Source: Dyadobacter sp. NIV53
Lineage (GTDB): Bacteria > Bacteroidota > Bacteroidia > Cytophagales > Spirosomataceae
DNA length: 64,000 bases
Direction of reading: 5' to 3'
Assembly: GCF_019711195.1 (NCBI RefSeq)
Contig: NZ_CP081299.1
Location: 3,348,001-3,412,000 of the forward strand
The notes below the pieces were generated by a model. It was given only the letters and a program-made list of their open reading frames with translations. It did no database searches and was not told the DNA's origin. The position numbers and the translations under genes are program-made. Positions 20,301 through 26,739 of the stretch are shown in pieces. The first letter of the stretch is position 1, and the number at the start of each line of letters is the position of its first letter.

Positions 20301-20651
20301 ATTGCTGCGTCCGGTATTGCGTTTGCTAATACAACTGGAATCGTTGTTGGGTCGTATATTAGCTCCGTTGGAACAGCTTTGTATACTTCCGGGCAAACAG
20401 ACGTAAGCATAGGTATCGGTTTCGCTAGCTATAATTTGGCAACAGGCAAATTTGGCTATTTTGGTAAAAAAGGAAATTCATTTCTTGACAATTTAGGCTA
20501 CGGGCTGGGTGCATTGGCAAATATTCAGGATATTCTCATCGGTTTTAAACCGGGAAGTGCGCAGATTCAAACCGAAAACCGGCCAGCTCAGGGAAAAGAA
20601 TTGGATTTAATTGGCCATTTTCAAGTATTGGATGAAAGGGTGGATCACTGA
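17337..20651 (+). CDS. RHS/YD-repeat protein, core segment (frameshifted)
   Basis: Middle part of the same RHS gene. It carries many YD repeats (for example YDSKGRF, YDAFGKLKKTTYP, YTYDGFGRAASI) that build the RHS cocoon, and ends with the conserved RHS-core boundary GRLYDPVVGRMLSPDNYLQD followed by NPLLYTDPDG. A hydrophobic glycine-rich linker (AIIIGAVIGAYSGGTIANQG) then leads to the variable C-terminal domain. The called start is a TTG at 17337, but the true frame comes from the upstream segment. It ends early in DERVDH at 20651: adding one A to the run at 20635-20637 gives DEKGGSLIDFGP and reads into the C-terminal domain. Confidence 0.87.
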   Translation: MSKTGKGFLGFKKVTISNLATGIITVSENEFNTTFFAVAPYRTSTYLNSISPSTLLNQSTLTNQFVDLGNKRFWYRINNVADNKNFEGQTVNTANTYDNYGNVTTSIVNNNNIETKTTTSVYGAYVTTIPNRLTSITVSNSRIGDPVPHNVSTTFTYNSLGQLTSKTDFSGLPKNVITAYEYSDLGNLKKTTIMPASMTARITSGTYDSKGRFSLSSTNVLSQVSSATYDAKWGKPLTLTGVDGLTSTNEYDAFGKLKKTTYPEGFSLIQTYAWDLANGVWYSLADYDQPGKPFTKTTYDILNREVKTETEGFQNETITKVNSYDARGNVATFTQPYKSGESVLVTTNTYDAYNRLSSYGNSVFGTTNISYSFGSGNLYTGITNPAGQLTTKVTDASGKTIIASDAAGSQLLYTYGSHGNLLTVKAGSATIVTNEYDAYGKQTKLIDQNGGATIYESNALGLLVSETNAKSEVHTMEYDLMGRNTSRTGPELTTTYEYYPSATGPLATSVNQLKKVTGFSGNTTEYTYDGFGRAASIRETIEGTPYTTTYGYDIYGSITSVDYPSGFGTKHTFDSNGYPTTIKNSDNSITFYTNTGMNGRGQNTTYTLGNTKNSVNTYYHGMPTQYLTAGLQNLEMSWNYTSGNLTQRKDNIKSKTEDFTYDNLNRLLTATIVGQAAQIATYDNSGNISSKIDVGSYTYHATKRNAVTGVANSSSAIPLLQQDIGYTSFMQPQAISENGALLTYTYGADYERTKSVLTSPSGNATRYYFTAGFEKVIISGVERYIHNIISPAGLIAIVEIQGSVQTPHYIYTDHLGSILTITNNSGTVEGEQSFDAWGRRRNPTTWVPLLPTAANGLPTSLAWLQRGYTGHEHLDNFGLINMNGRLYDPVVGRMLSPDNYLQDPFHTQDYNRYSYSKNNPLLYTDPDGNHPIVVAIIIGAVIGAYSGGTIANQGNYNPFQWDYRSGKTWGYMLGGAIVGATSAGVGYTIAASGIAFANTTGIVVGSYISSVGTALYTSGQTDVSIGIGFASYNLATGKFGYFGKKGNSFLDNLGYGLGALANIQDILIGFKPGSAQIQTENRPAQGKELDLIGHFQVLDERVDH

Positions 20652-21025
20652 TTGATTTTGGGCCTTATAAAGAACTGGATGGTCATTTTACACGTTTTTC
20701 ACCTGCTAGGAACAACTGGGTAGAGTATGCTATGGCTGATGGAACAATAGAGACCAAAAATATACCTGGTAATCTACATCCAAGTTCAATAACCATTAAA
20801 GGGCTAAATATTACTAGACTTAAAAGTATCTCGAGCAACCTTAATTCAAATGCCGGCTCTTATAACTTTTTACTAAGAAGTTGTTCTTCCGTTGCTTCAA
20901 GAGCTCTTATGGCTTCTGGGTACTTTACTTTAGGAGGAATCCATCCTTATTTATTAAGAGCTTCCATTTTCTTAAGAGAATTTGGGGTGAGACCGAGTTT
21001 ATCAGGATACCTTTTAACTAGATAA
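20636..21025 (+). CDS. RHS C-terminal effector-like domain (frameshifted tail of the RHS gene)
   Basis: Last part of the RHS gene, in another frame because of a one-base loss at 20635-20637. The restored domain runs from GHFQVLDEKGGSLIDFGP through SYNFLLRSCSSVASRALMAS to GGIHPYLL and GVRPSLSGYLLTR. A histidine in G-H-F (codon at 20616) followed about 90 residues later by a cysteine in S-C-S-S (codon at 20882) resembles the His-then-Cys order of permuted papain-like (NlpC/LRAT-type) enzymes; that is inference. It sits where polymorphic toxins carry their variable toxin domain and is followed 4 bp later by a lipoprotein gene. Confidence 0.65.
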   Translation, partial: KGGSLIDFGPYKELDGHFTRFSPARNNWVEYAMADGTIETKNIPGNLHPSSITIKGLNITRLKSISSNLNSNAGSYNFLLRSCSSVASRALMASGYFTLGGIHPYLLRASIFLREFGVRPSLSGYLLTR

Positions 21026-21038
21026 AATTATGAAATCA
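21001..21038 (+). repeat. toxin-tail/immunity-start repeat, copy A
   Basis: 38 bases covering the last eight codons of the RHS tail (SGYLLTR plus stop) and the first codons (MKS) of the first lipoprotein gene. It is matched at 37 of 38 positions by copy B (21503-21540) and at about 33 of 38 by copy C (23729-23766). Confidence 0.8.
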
Positions 21039-21461
21039 ATAATAATAATAATAGTACTAGGAACCCTTATGTTTTCTTGTTCCAAATATTTACCATTATC
21101 GTCAGGAAATATCGTTTCCATTCGGCCTGTTTTTAACGATAGTTCGTCGTATTACTCTAACAGTTACTCTTATGGTTACATAGTCGGGTCTGATTCGGTA
21201 AAGTTTGATAAATGGAATATTAATGTAACCGAATACCTTTCCAAGAACATGCATAAGATTGATATCTTCGAAAAGGAACAAAATCCTGAACGAGTTATGA
21301 AATTATTTGAGAATAGGAAAATCTCAAAATACGTATCAATTAAGGTGGCTCGTTTAAGAGAGTTCGGATATATTCAAAACGATAAAGGACAAGTAATTCT
21401 TTATGGAATAACGAAGGGGCAAACCTTTATTGATCTGTGCAACAACCGTGTTTATCATTAA
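21030..21461 (+). CDS. small lipoprotein, copy 1 of tandem family (putative immunity)
   Basis: A 143-residue predicted lipoprotein with the lipobox GTLMFSC. The family core shared by copies 1-3 is MFSCSKY, then (I/V)xSI(R/H)PVF, a central PER/IER-(V/I/F)-x-K-L segment, R-E-F-G-Y-I(Q/K) and a final F-(I/V)-D-L-x-x-N-x-V-Y. It starts 4 bp after the RHS stop, where the immunity gene of a polymorphic toxin is expected; a membrane-anchored periplasmic inhibitor is a reasonable guess but unproven. I do not recognise a named domain. Confidence 0.75.
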   Translation: MKSIIIIIVLGTLMFSCSKYLPLSSGNIVSIRPVFNDSSSYYSNSYSYGYIVGSDSVKFDKWNINVTEYLSKNMHKIDIFEKEQNPERVMKLFENRKISKYVSIKVARLREFGYIQNDKGQVILYGITKGQTFIDLCNNRVYH

Positions 21462-21475
21462 CGATATACCTTTTA

Positions 21476-21505
21476 GATCAACTTGGATTAAGCTCCAAGT
21501 TGATC
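21476..21505 (+). terminator. hairpin after lipoprotein copy 1
   Basis: Perfect 12-bp stem GATCAACTTGGA (21476-21487) and TCCAAGTTGATC (21494-21505) with a six-base loop. No uninterrupted T run follows, so it may act as a weak terminator or RNA-processing site between copies 1 and 2. Confidence 0.55.
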
Positions 21506-21540
21506 AGGATATCTTTTAACTAGATAAAATTATGAAATCA
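21503..21540 (+). repeat. toxin-tail/immunity-start repeat, copy B
   Basis: Repeats 21001-21038 with one difference, although no RHS gene precedes it here. It carries the fossil end of the toxin reading frame (equivalent to GYLLTR-stop) directly before lipoprotein copy 2. Confidence 0.8.
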
Positions 21541-21968
21541 ACAATATTTTAAGTATAGCACTAATCATGTTTTCGTGCTCAAAATATAGTCAGCTACAAC
21601 CAGAAAAGATAGTTTCTATCCGTCCAGTTTTTAAGGATACGACATATTATCACCCCTACGGATATAGAATTGGGAAGGATATAGTCAAACAAGATAATAG
21701 CAATTTATTTGTAAAAGAAAATCTTTCTGAGCACTTGAACCATTTGGTTTCTTATGAAAATGAAATAAACCCTGAGCGAATCACAAAACTATTTTCCAAT
21801 AAAAAGACTACAAAGTACCGTCCTATTAAAGTGGTAGGGTTAAGAGAGTTTGGTTATATTCAAACAATGGATCAAAAAGTAATTTTTTATGGGATAATGG
21901 GGAAACGTAGTTTTATTGATTTATCAAGCAATCAAGTTTATTTACATAATATGTTCCTAACCGTTTGA
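21532..21968 (+). pseudogene. small lipoprotein, copy 2 (N-terminal frameshift)
   Basis: Paralogue of copy 1. ATG 21532 gives only MKSTIF before a stop, but adding one base near 21546 gives MKSTI followed by LSIALIMFSCSKY, a full lipoprotein signal and the complete 145-residue family protein. Without repair, translation could start only at ATG 21567 inside the signal peptide. The C-terminus is about seven residues longer than in copies 1 and 3 (LHNMFLTV after the usual end). It may be a decayed copy or another homopolymer-type sequence error. Confidence 0.7.
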
Positions 21969-21973
21969 ATCAT

Positions 21974-23209
21974 TGGACCAGTTTGTAGCCTCAAACGAGA
22001 AACAGAAATGGTATCAGAGATGATTAAGAATGCACGCCTAAGTTCATCAGGAAGAAAATTGCTTACCTCGCAACAAAAGGCTTACTTAGTGGAAGAATGG
22101 GATTTATCTGGCTTGTCTTGTCCCGAGTTTTGTCGTCGACACGGTCTAATATCAAGCCAGCTATATAAATGGCGTAAGGATGCAAAATCAGGAGCAGTTA
22201 TGAGTATAAAAAATGATGGCCAGCTACACTCTAAAACGGAGTTAGAGGTCTTGCGAAGAGAAAATGATGAACTTAAGAGGGCTCTGGGAGAGGCCACACT
22301 TGATATTAAGGTTCTAAAAAAAGCTGGAGATGGATCAACTACGAAACCGGCAGTTGAATCGCTATCCAGGGAATTCGGATTAAGTATCAACCGAATCATC
22401 AAAATATTGGGAGTTGCCAAATCTAGCATCTATTACCAAGCCAGGCCTTATCCCAAGAGAAAGAAAATTGTAAAAAAATACCTGTCAGATGCGGCTAAGG
22501 CTAATATTCGATCAATATCAAGCATGAAGTCAACCTATGGAACACCTCGTGTGCGAGCTATTTTACAAAGGGATTATGGTGTTACATTATCCAAATATAT
22601 GGTTCACCGCTTTATGAAAGAGGAAGGTTTACTATTAAAACGATTTCGAACCAGAGGAAATAGTAGGATTCATACTGGAAAAATAGCCGTTGTTAAATCC
22701 AATACAAGATGGGCTAGCGACATAACGTCTATTAAGTGTTGGAATGGTCAAAAACTTCGACTGGCCTTTGTGATCGACTGTTGTGACAGATCAATTATTA
22801 GCTGGAAAGCAGGCACGCATATTCAAGGATGTGATATCGAATTATTAGTACAGAATGCCCTATTTGAAAGATTCGGTGAAAGTTTACCGCCAAAAGGGCA
22901 GCTTCAACTACTACATGATAACGGACCTGAATACATAGAGAAAAATCTAAGAAAAAGTCTTAAACAATGGAATATTGAAGATTGTAATACACCGACATAT
23001 TCACCACAATCAAATGGCATGTGTGAGGCACTGAATGGCACTTTTAAAAGAGATTACGTCTTTGAAAATTGTCTCGATAATCCAACAGTTGTGATGTCAC
23101 AAATACAAAAATGGGTAGATGAATATAATAATTTTGCTCCTCATTCAGCTTTAAAAATGAAAACACCAAAAGAATATTTTAACTTTCAAATCGCTGCGTA
23201 ACTAGTCCA
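21974..23209 (+). mobile_element. IS3-family-like insertion sequence, about 1.24 kb
   Basis: A single-ORF transposase is bracketed by imperfect terminal inverted repeats: TGGACCAGTTT at 21974 and the complement TGGACTAGTTA ending at 23209, so the element begins TG and ends CA as IS3 elements do. No convincing target-site duplication was found. It sits between lipoprotein copies 2 and 3, and the toxin-tail repeat expected before copy 3 is missing, so the insertion may have been accompanied by loss of flanking DNA. Confidence 0.75.
22008..23201 (+). CDS. IS3-type transposase, single ORF
   Basis: A 397-residue transposase: an N-terminal HTH_Tnp_1-like helix-turn-helix (LTSQQKAYLVEEW, FCRRHGLISSQLYKWRKD), a leucine-zipper-like coiled segment (ELEVLRRENDELKRALGEA), a HTH_21-like region (YGTPRVRAIL) and an rve integrase core with DDE residues in WASDITS, LLHDNGPEY and NGMCEALNGTFKRDY. 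IS3 elements usually make OrfA and OrfAB by programmed frameshifting; here both parts are one uninterrupted frame. It appears intact and potentially active. Confidence 0.9.
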   Translation: MVSEMIKNARLSSSGRKLLTSQQKAYLVEEWDLSGLSCPEFCRRHGLISSQLYKWRKDAKSGAVMSIKNDGQLHSKTELEVLRRENDELKRALGEATLDIKVLKKAGDGSTTKPAVESLSREFGLSINRIIKILGVAKSSIYYQARPYPKRKKIVKKYLSDAAKANIRSISSMKSTYGTPRVRAILQRDYGVTLSKYMVHRFMKEEGLLLKRFRTRGNSRIHTGKIAVVKSNTRWASDITSIKCWNGQKLRLAFVIDCCDRSIISWKAGTHIQGCDIELLVQNALFERFGESLPPKGQLQLLHDNGPEYIEKNLRKSLKQWNIEDCNTPTYSPQSNGMCEALNGTFKRDYVFENCLDNPTVVMSQIQKWVDEYNNFAPHSALKMKTPKEYFNFQIAA

Positions 23210-23270
23210 GTTTTTAAGCGGAAAGAGCAAATACAATTGACTGAGAATTTAAAAGGTTCTATTCTAAATC

Positions 23271-23687
23271 ATGAAATCGATAATACTAGCCGTAGCAATT
23301 ATGTTTTCTTGTTCTAAGTACATCCCGCTACGGCCTGAAAATATTGCTTCTATACATCCCGTATTTAAGGATACAACAAGTAATCATTTTCTAGGATATA
23401 GATTGACTAACGGAATTGTTGTAAAATATGATGGACGAGATACTTATGTGAAGCAATATTTATCCGAAAACTTAGGTATTCTGGATTCAATCGAAAAAGA
23501 CGCTGACATAGAGAGGTTTACAAAGGTGATTTTGAACAAAAAAACTTTCAAGCCAATACCGATACCTGTAAAAGCCTTACCATTTAAAGAGTTTGGATAT
23601 ATAAAAACAAAAGAAGGTGAAATTATTTTTTACGGTTTACCGAAGGATGGTTTTGTAGACCTGACAAGTAACCGTGTTTATTATTAA
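23271..23687 (+). CDS. small lipoprotein, copy 3 of tandem family
   Basis: A 138-residue paralogue of copies 1 and 2 with signal MKSIILAVAIMFSC, then SKYIPLRPENIASIHPVF, the FKEFGYIK segment and the FVDLTSNRVYY end. The frame is intact. It is the most divergent of the three full copies and lacks the toxin-tail repeat upstream because the IS element lies there. A weak hairpin (ACAAACTT/AGGTTTGT, near 23704-23730) follows it, in the same place as the hairpin after copy 1. Confidence 0.72.
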   Translation: MKSIILAVAIMFSCSKYIPLRPENIASIHPVFKDTTSNHFLGYRLTNGIVVKYDGRDTYVKQYLSENLGILDSIEKDADIERFTKVILNKKTFKPIPIPVKALPFKEFGYIKTKEGEIIFYGLPKDGFVDLTSNRVYY

Positions 23688-23728
23688 TGATGTGCGTTTT
23701 AGACAAACTTGAAAGTCATATCAGGTTT

Positions 23729-23766
23729 GTTAGGATATCTTTTAATCAGATAAAAATATGAAATCA
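23729..23766 (+). repeat. toxin-tail/immunity-start repeat, copy C
   Basis: A third, more diverged copy (about 33 of 38 bases) of the toxin-tail plus lipoprotein-start unit, leading into the truncated copy 4. Confidence 0.7.
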
Positions 23767-23817
23767 ATAATAATAGCTGGAGCAACCGTTATGTTTTCTT
23801 GCTCCAAGTACACTTAG
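23758..23817 (+). pseudogene. small lipoprotein, copy 4 remnant
   Basis: Encodes only MKSIIIAGATVMFSCSKYT and a stop: the family signal peptide, lipobox and first four mature residues, then nothing similar. It is the truncated end of the tandem array, 33 bp upstream of the CHU_C gene. Confidence 0.7.
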
Positions 23818-23850
23818 TAAAATTACCCAACCATTAAACATCAGTATAAT

Positions 23851-24405
23851 ATGAAGAATTTAATTAGTGCTTTATTGCTATTTTTTATTTGTAGCGCCCA
23901 AACCTGCTCTTCGCAGGATGAACCTAATGTCGTTTCCAATGAATACGAATCTTGCTGTGGCACCCAGCCCGTAGAATTTACATCTGGTAAGGCCTATGCA
24001 TATGTACCCAATGTGTTTACTCCTAATGGTGACAATATCAACGATGTATTTATGCCCTACGTCAATGAAGACGTTTTAGAGGTACGTGCATTCACGATAT
24101 TGAGCGCAAAGGGTGACACAATTGTTTTTCAAAGGCCATTTTTTAACTATAAAGACATAAATGAATATGCATGGAAAGGTGTACGGTCTGACGGTTCCCG
24201 CTATACAGGTCTTTTTAAATATAAAATGCAAATTCTTAATTCGGAACGGGTTTTAAAAATTGTTGAAGGCCAAGCATGTGTTATTCAATGCGGAACAGAT
24301 GCTAAGGTCTTTAAATCCAAAGAAGGCTGTTTCTATCCTGTACAGGCCGCAAAAAACGGAACATTGGACAAATCTATATCTATTGCCGAAAAGGATTGCT
24401 TTTAA
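23851..24405 (+). CDS. CHU_C/gliding-type C-terminal domain lipoprotein
   Basis: A 184-residue exported protein. The N-terminus (MKNLISALLLFFICSAQTCS) is a signal peptide with a plausible lipobox cysteine. The core YVPNVFTPNGDNINDVFMPY is the hallmark start of the CHU_C (gliding motility-associated C-terminal) domain of type IX-secreted proteins; here the domain makes up most of the protein instead of the tail of a large adhesin. A cysteine-rich extension follows (CVIQCGTDAKV, EGCFYPV, ending KDCF). Its position after the RHS/immunity array suggests accessory surface cargo; function unknown. Confidence 0.7.
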   Translation: MKNLISALLLFFICSAQTCSSQDEPNVVSNEYESCCGTQPVEFTSGKAYAYVPNVFTPNGDNINDVFMPYVNEDVLEVRAFTILSAKGDTIVFQRPFFNYKDINEYAWKGVRSDGSRYTGLFKYKMQILNSERVLKIVEGQACVIQCGTDAKVFKSKEGCFYPVQAAKNGTLDKSISIAEKDCF

Positions 24406-24433
24406 TCAAGAATAGGCTAAAACTTCTTTTTTT

Positions 24434-25081
24434 ATGCTAAAATATTACTTTCTTATAGCCTTCGCACTTACCAGCCAAATTTCAAAAGCGCAAATAGTTT
24501 TTGAATATGATGTTTTAGGCAACCGTATTTTAAGAAAAAGATCGGGCGCACTCCCTGTAACCTTGATCAGCTTCACCGCTACCAAAGTATCCGGAGAAGT
24601 TGAAGGATCCACCGCATTATTAAACTGGCAAACTTCATCAGAAACCAACTCCGACCGTTTTGACATCGAGCGTAGCCTGGATGGAAAAAAATGGATGAAC
24701 ATTGGCAACGCGACCGCTAGTGGGGATAAGAAATCTAGTTCTTCATATTCATTCCCTGATAAAAAGCCAATGGACGGCGAAAATCTGTACCGGCTTAAAA
24801 TGATCGACCGAGACGGCTCATTTTCATTCAGCCGGATACAAAGCGTGTATTTTGATACTCAAATTAGCCTTTACCCCAATCCGGTTAAAGACCTGCTTAA
24901 AATAAATGGCGCTGCCTCCGGAAAAGTACAGTTAATAAACAATGCGGGTAAAGTGGTTTTCAGTTCAGGCAATATCCCAACTGAAGGGATTGATATGGTC
25001 AATCTATCCGCTGGCGTTTACCTGGTAAGAATTACACATAAAGATGGATCATCGACAGTCAGGAAGGTCGTAAAACAGTAA
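24434..25081 (+). CDS. type IX secretion sorting-domain protein with YD-like N-terminus
   Basis: A 215-residue secreted protein. After the signal peptide (ending SKAQ) the mature chain opens with VFEYDVLGNRILRKR, like a final YD repeat of RHS proteins. A beta-sandwich domain follows (LPVTLISFTATK, ALLNWQTSSETNSDRFDIER), then a type A sorting domain (SLYPNPVKDLLKI to GVYLVRITHKDG and a basic end VRKVVKQ). It should be exported by Sec and then by the type IX system. No enzymatic domain is visible. Confidence 0.82.
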   Translation: MLKYYFLIAFALTSQISKAQIVFEYDVLGNRILRKRSGALPVTLISFTATKVSGEVEGSTALLNWQTSSETNSDRFDIERSLDGKKWMNIGNATASGDKKSSSSYSFPDKKPMDGENLYRLKMIDRDGSFSFSRIQSVYFDTQISLYPNPVKDLLKINGAASGKVQLINNAGKVVFSSGNIPTEGIDMVNLSAGVYLVRITHKDGSSTVRKVVKQ

Positions 25082-25088
25082 GGCAGAC

Positions 25089-25319
25089 ATGTTTTACATT
25101 CTTGTTGTAGACACCGAAGACAATATCATCGCAGAAATCGAGGAAGATGATTATGAATCGTTCATCATCAAATGTTATAACTTTAGGGAAGAAGAGCCAT
25201 TAGATAACATGCATGTATTCGAAATCCTGGACGGGAAAACGACCCGGCTCACCAGTGAAACCATTGAAGAAATGATACAGACCTGGTTAGATACAAACGT
25301 GAAAGCATTTGCCCAATAA
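25089..25319 (+). CDS. small acidic protein, unknown
   Basis: A 76-residue soluble protein, strongly acidic (IAEIEEDDYESF, NFREEEPLDN), without signal peptide or recognised domain. It starts 8 bp after the stop of the type IX cargo gene, so it is probably in the same transcript, and it is followed by a strong terminator at 25359. Codon use and the beta-like N-terminus (FYILVVDTEDN) look like a real gene. Confidence 0.55.
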   Translation: MFYILVVDTEDNIIAEIEEDDYESFIIKCYNFREEEPLDNMHVFEILDGKTTRLTSETIEEMIQTWLDTNVKAFAQ

Positions 25320-25358
25320 CCTGCTAATTAATGATAATACGTTATGCATTCTTCATTT

Positions 25359-25385
25359 CCCGGACACCGTTGTCCGGGCTTTTTT
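25359..25385 (+). terminator. Rho-independent terminator
   Basis: Stem CCCGGACA (25359-25366) and TGTCCGGG (25371-25378) with a CCGT loop, followed directly by CTTTTTT. It closes the RHS-accessory transcript after the 76-residue gene. Confidence 0.88.
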
Positions 25386-25556
25386 ATGAAAATTATACTG
25401 TTCATGCGAATTAAGAGTTGAAATGTAGCTGATTTTAATAGCAAAATGGAAAGCCACTTTATAGGTTAATATCTTGACTATCAGTGTATTTGAAGTGTCA
25501 AAAAGCACTAAAAACAACACATGATTAACCAAGCTATCACTACCAGATTAGCGGTC

Positions 25557-25876
25557 CGCCGCCTTTATGGAAATAAAATTTATATAAACAAACTTTTTTT
25601 GATAAATTTCAGGAGCAGAAAAACAACGAAATGCTTGAACCGGTAAAACTCACAAAAGGAGAACCCGAAAACATTAGACAATTCAATAAAGCATTTAACG
25701 ACATGTACTCGAAAGCGGTCTCATCCCTTAGACAACCAATAGAATCATACTTCAATTGGTTGATAGAAAAAACGGATATCCAAAGAGCAAGCAAAGTTTG
25801 TTCAACAAAAGGTTTACTTGTTCACCGTTTCGGAAAAATTGCTGCCGCTTTCCTAAATCCAATTGTTAATGCTTAA
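25557..25876 (+). pseudogene. transposase C-terminal remnant
   Basis: The open frame from 25631 encodes the tail of a DDE transposase (VSSLRQPIESYFNWLIEKTD, IQRASKV, STKGLLVHRFGKIAAAFL). The coding match continues upstream in another frame (RRLYGNKIYINKLF), and adding one T to the T7 run at 25594-25600 joins them. No N-terminal half or second terminal repeat is visible, so this is a fragment of a dead IS; IS982- or IS4/IS5-like affiliation is possible but not established. Confidence 0.65.
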
Positions 25877-25956
25877 TTCGCATTAATATGTAATTACAAC
25901 CAATTTTAAGTTTTAAGTGTCCAATCAATGAGATTCGAAACTTAAAACTATCTAAA

Positions 25957-26409
25957 ATGAAACGTTTGTTTTTTCTATTCACAATATTGGGAACCCTGTT
26001 AGCTTGCTCAAAAAAAGAAACTTCCCCGGAAGGTTTGACTACCAAGTTTAATTCTGAAAAATTCCCGCAAAAGTGGCAGTTGGTTTCTATGACAGGAAAT
26101 GTCGCCAATATCCCGCCGCAAACTGGTTCTGATATGTCATGGCAGGAATTTTATCTTTTTAATGCCGACGGCACTTTTAGCAAAACAAGAGAAAGGGACG
26201 GTGTTACAAAAACGATAACAGGTAAGTTTTCATTTAAAAATATCGGGCAGGAAAATTACATGGAGCTAACTTATGATGAGGACAGTGAATTAATTGGAAA
26301 TTGTTATGCAACGGCAACAGAAGAATTAATTATAAAATCCGACATCCAACTTGCAAACACGTGGAATGCATGTGATGGCCCCGGACTGATGTATAATAAA
26401 GTTGAATAG
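25957..26409 (+). CDS. small lipoprotein, lipocalin-like
   Basis: A 150-residue lipoprotein with signal MKRLFFLFTILGTLLAC. The mature part contains FPQKWQLVSMTGN and FYLFNADGTFSKTR, the layout of lipocalin-like proteins (KWxLxx...F..dGtf) that are abundant in Bacteroidota, and ends in a YNKVE tail. Ligand unknown. It stands alone. Confidence 0.7.
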   Translation: MKRLFFLFTILGTLLACSKKETSPEGLTTKFNSEKFPQKWQLVSMTGNVANIPPQTGSDMSWQEFYLFNADGTFSKTRERDGVTKTITGKFSFKNIGQENYMELTYDEDSELIGNCYATATEELIIKSDIQLANTWNACDGPGLMYNKVE

Positions 26410-26739
26410 AACCAGAAACCATATCCAAATTTTAATGCCATAGGAATGAAATATCGGTAGTAACCAGAATCCTTGTACTGATCTCAATGCCATTTGGCAT
26501 GAAACGTTCCATCGAAAGTAACTTCTGTCATAATATATTCTGTTACATCCTGCTGGGATTTTGTAAACATTTGCATCTTTTGCTACTGATATTCTATTAC
26601 CGCGTAATTAACAAACAATACCTCCTAAGAAATTTTTCTTTTGAGTTAAATATTATAGACAGAGAAATTAACTCCCCGCAACGCTGCGAAAAACTCCCTT
26701 TACCACCGCGTTTAAAATTTTTTTGACCAACTTTGCCGC
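26410..26739. other. spacer upstream of hemE
   Basis: No supported gene. A 79-codon frame at 26487 has no domain or credible ribosome site. The last 20 bases before hemE contain CAACTTTG, similar to the -7 element, but too close to the start codon to assign with confidence. Confidence 0.4.

Noticed and set aside
26487..26726. 79-codon frame upstream of hemE
   Set aside because: Hydrophobic by chance (AT-rich), no signal logic, no ribosome site; it ends just before the hemE start.
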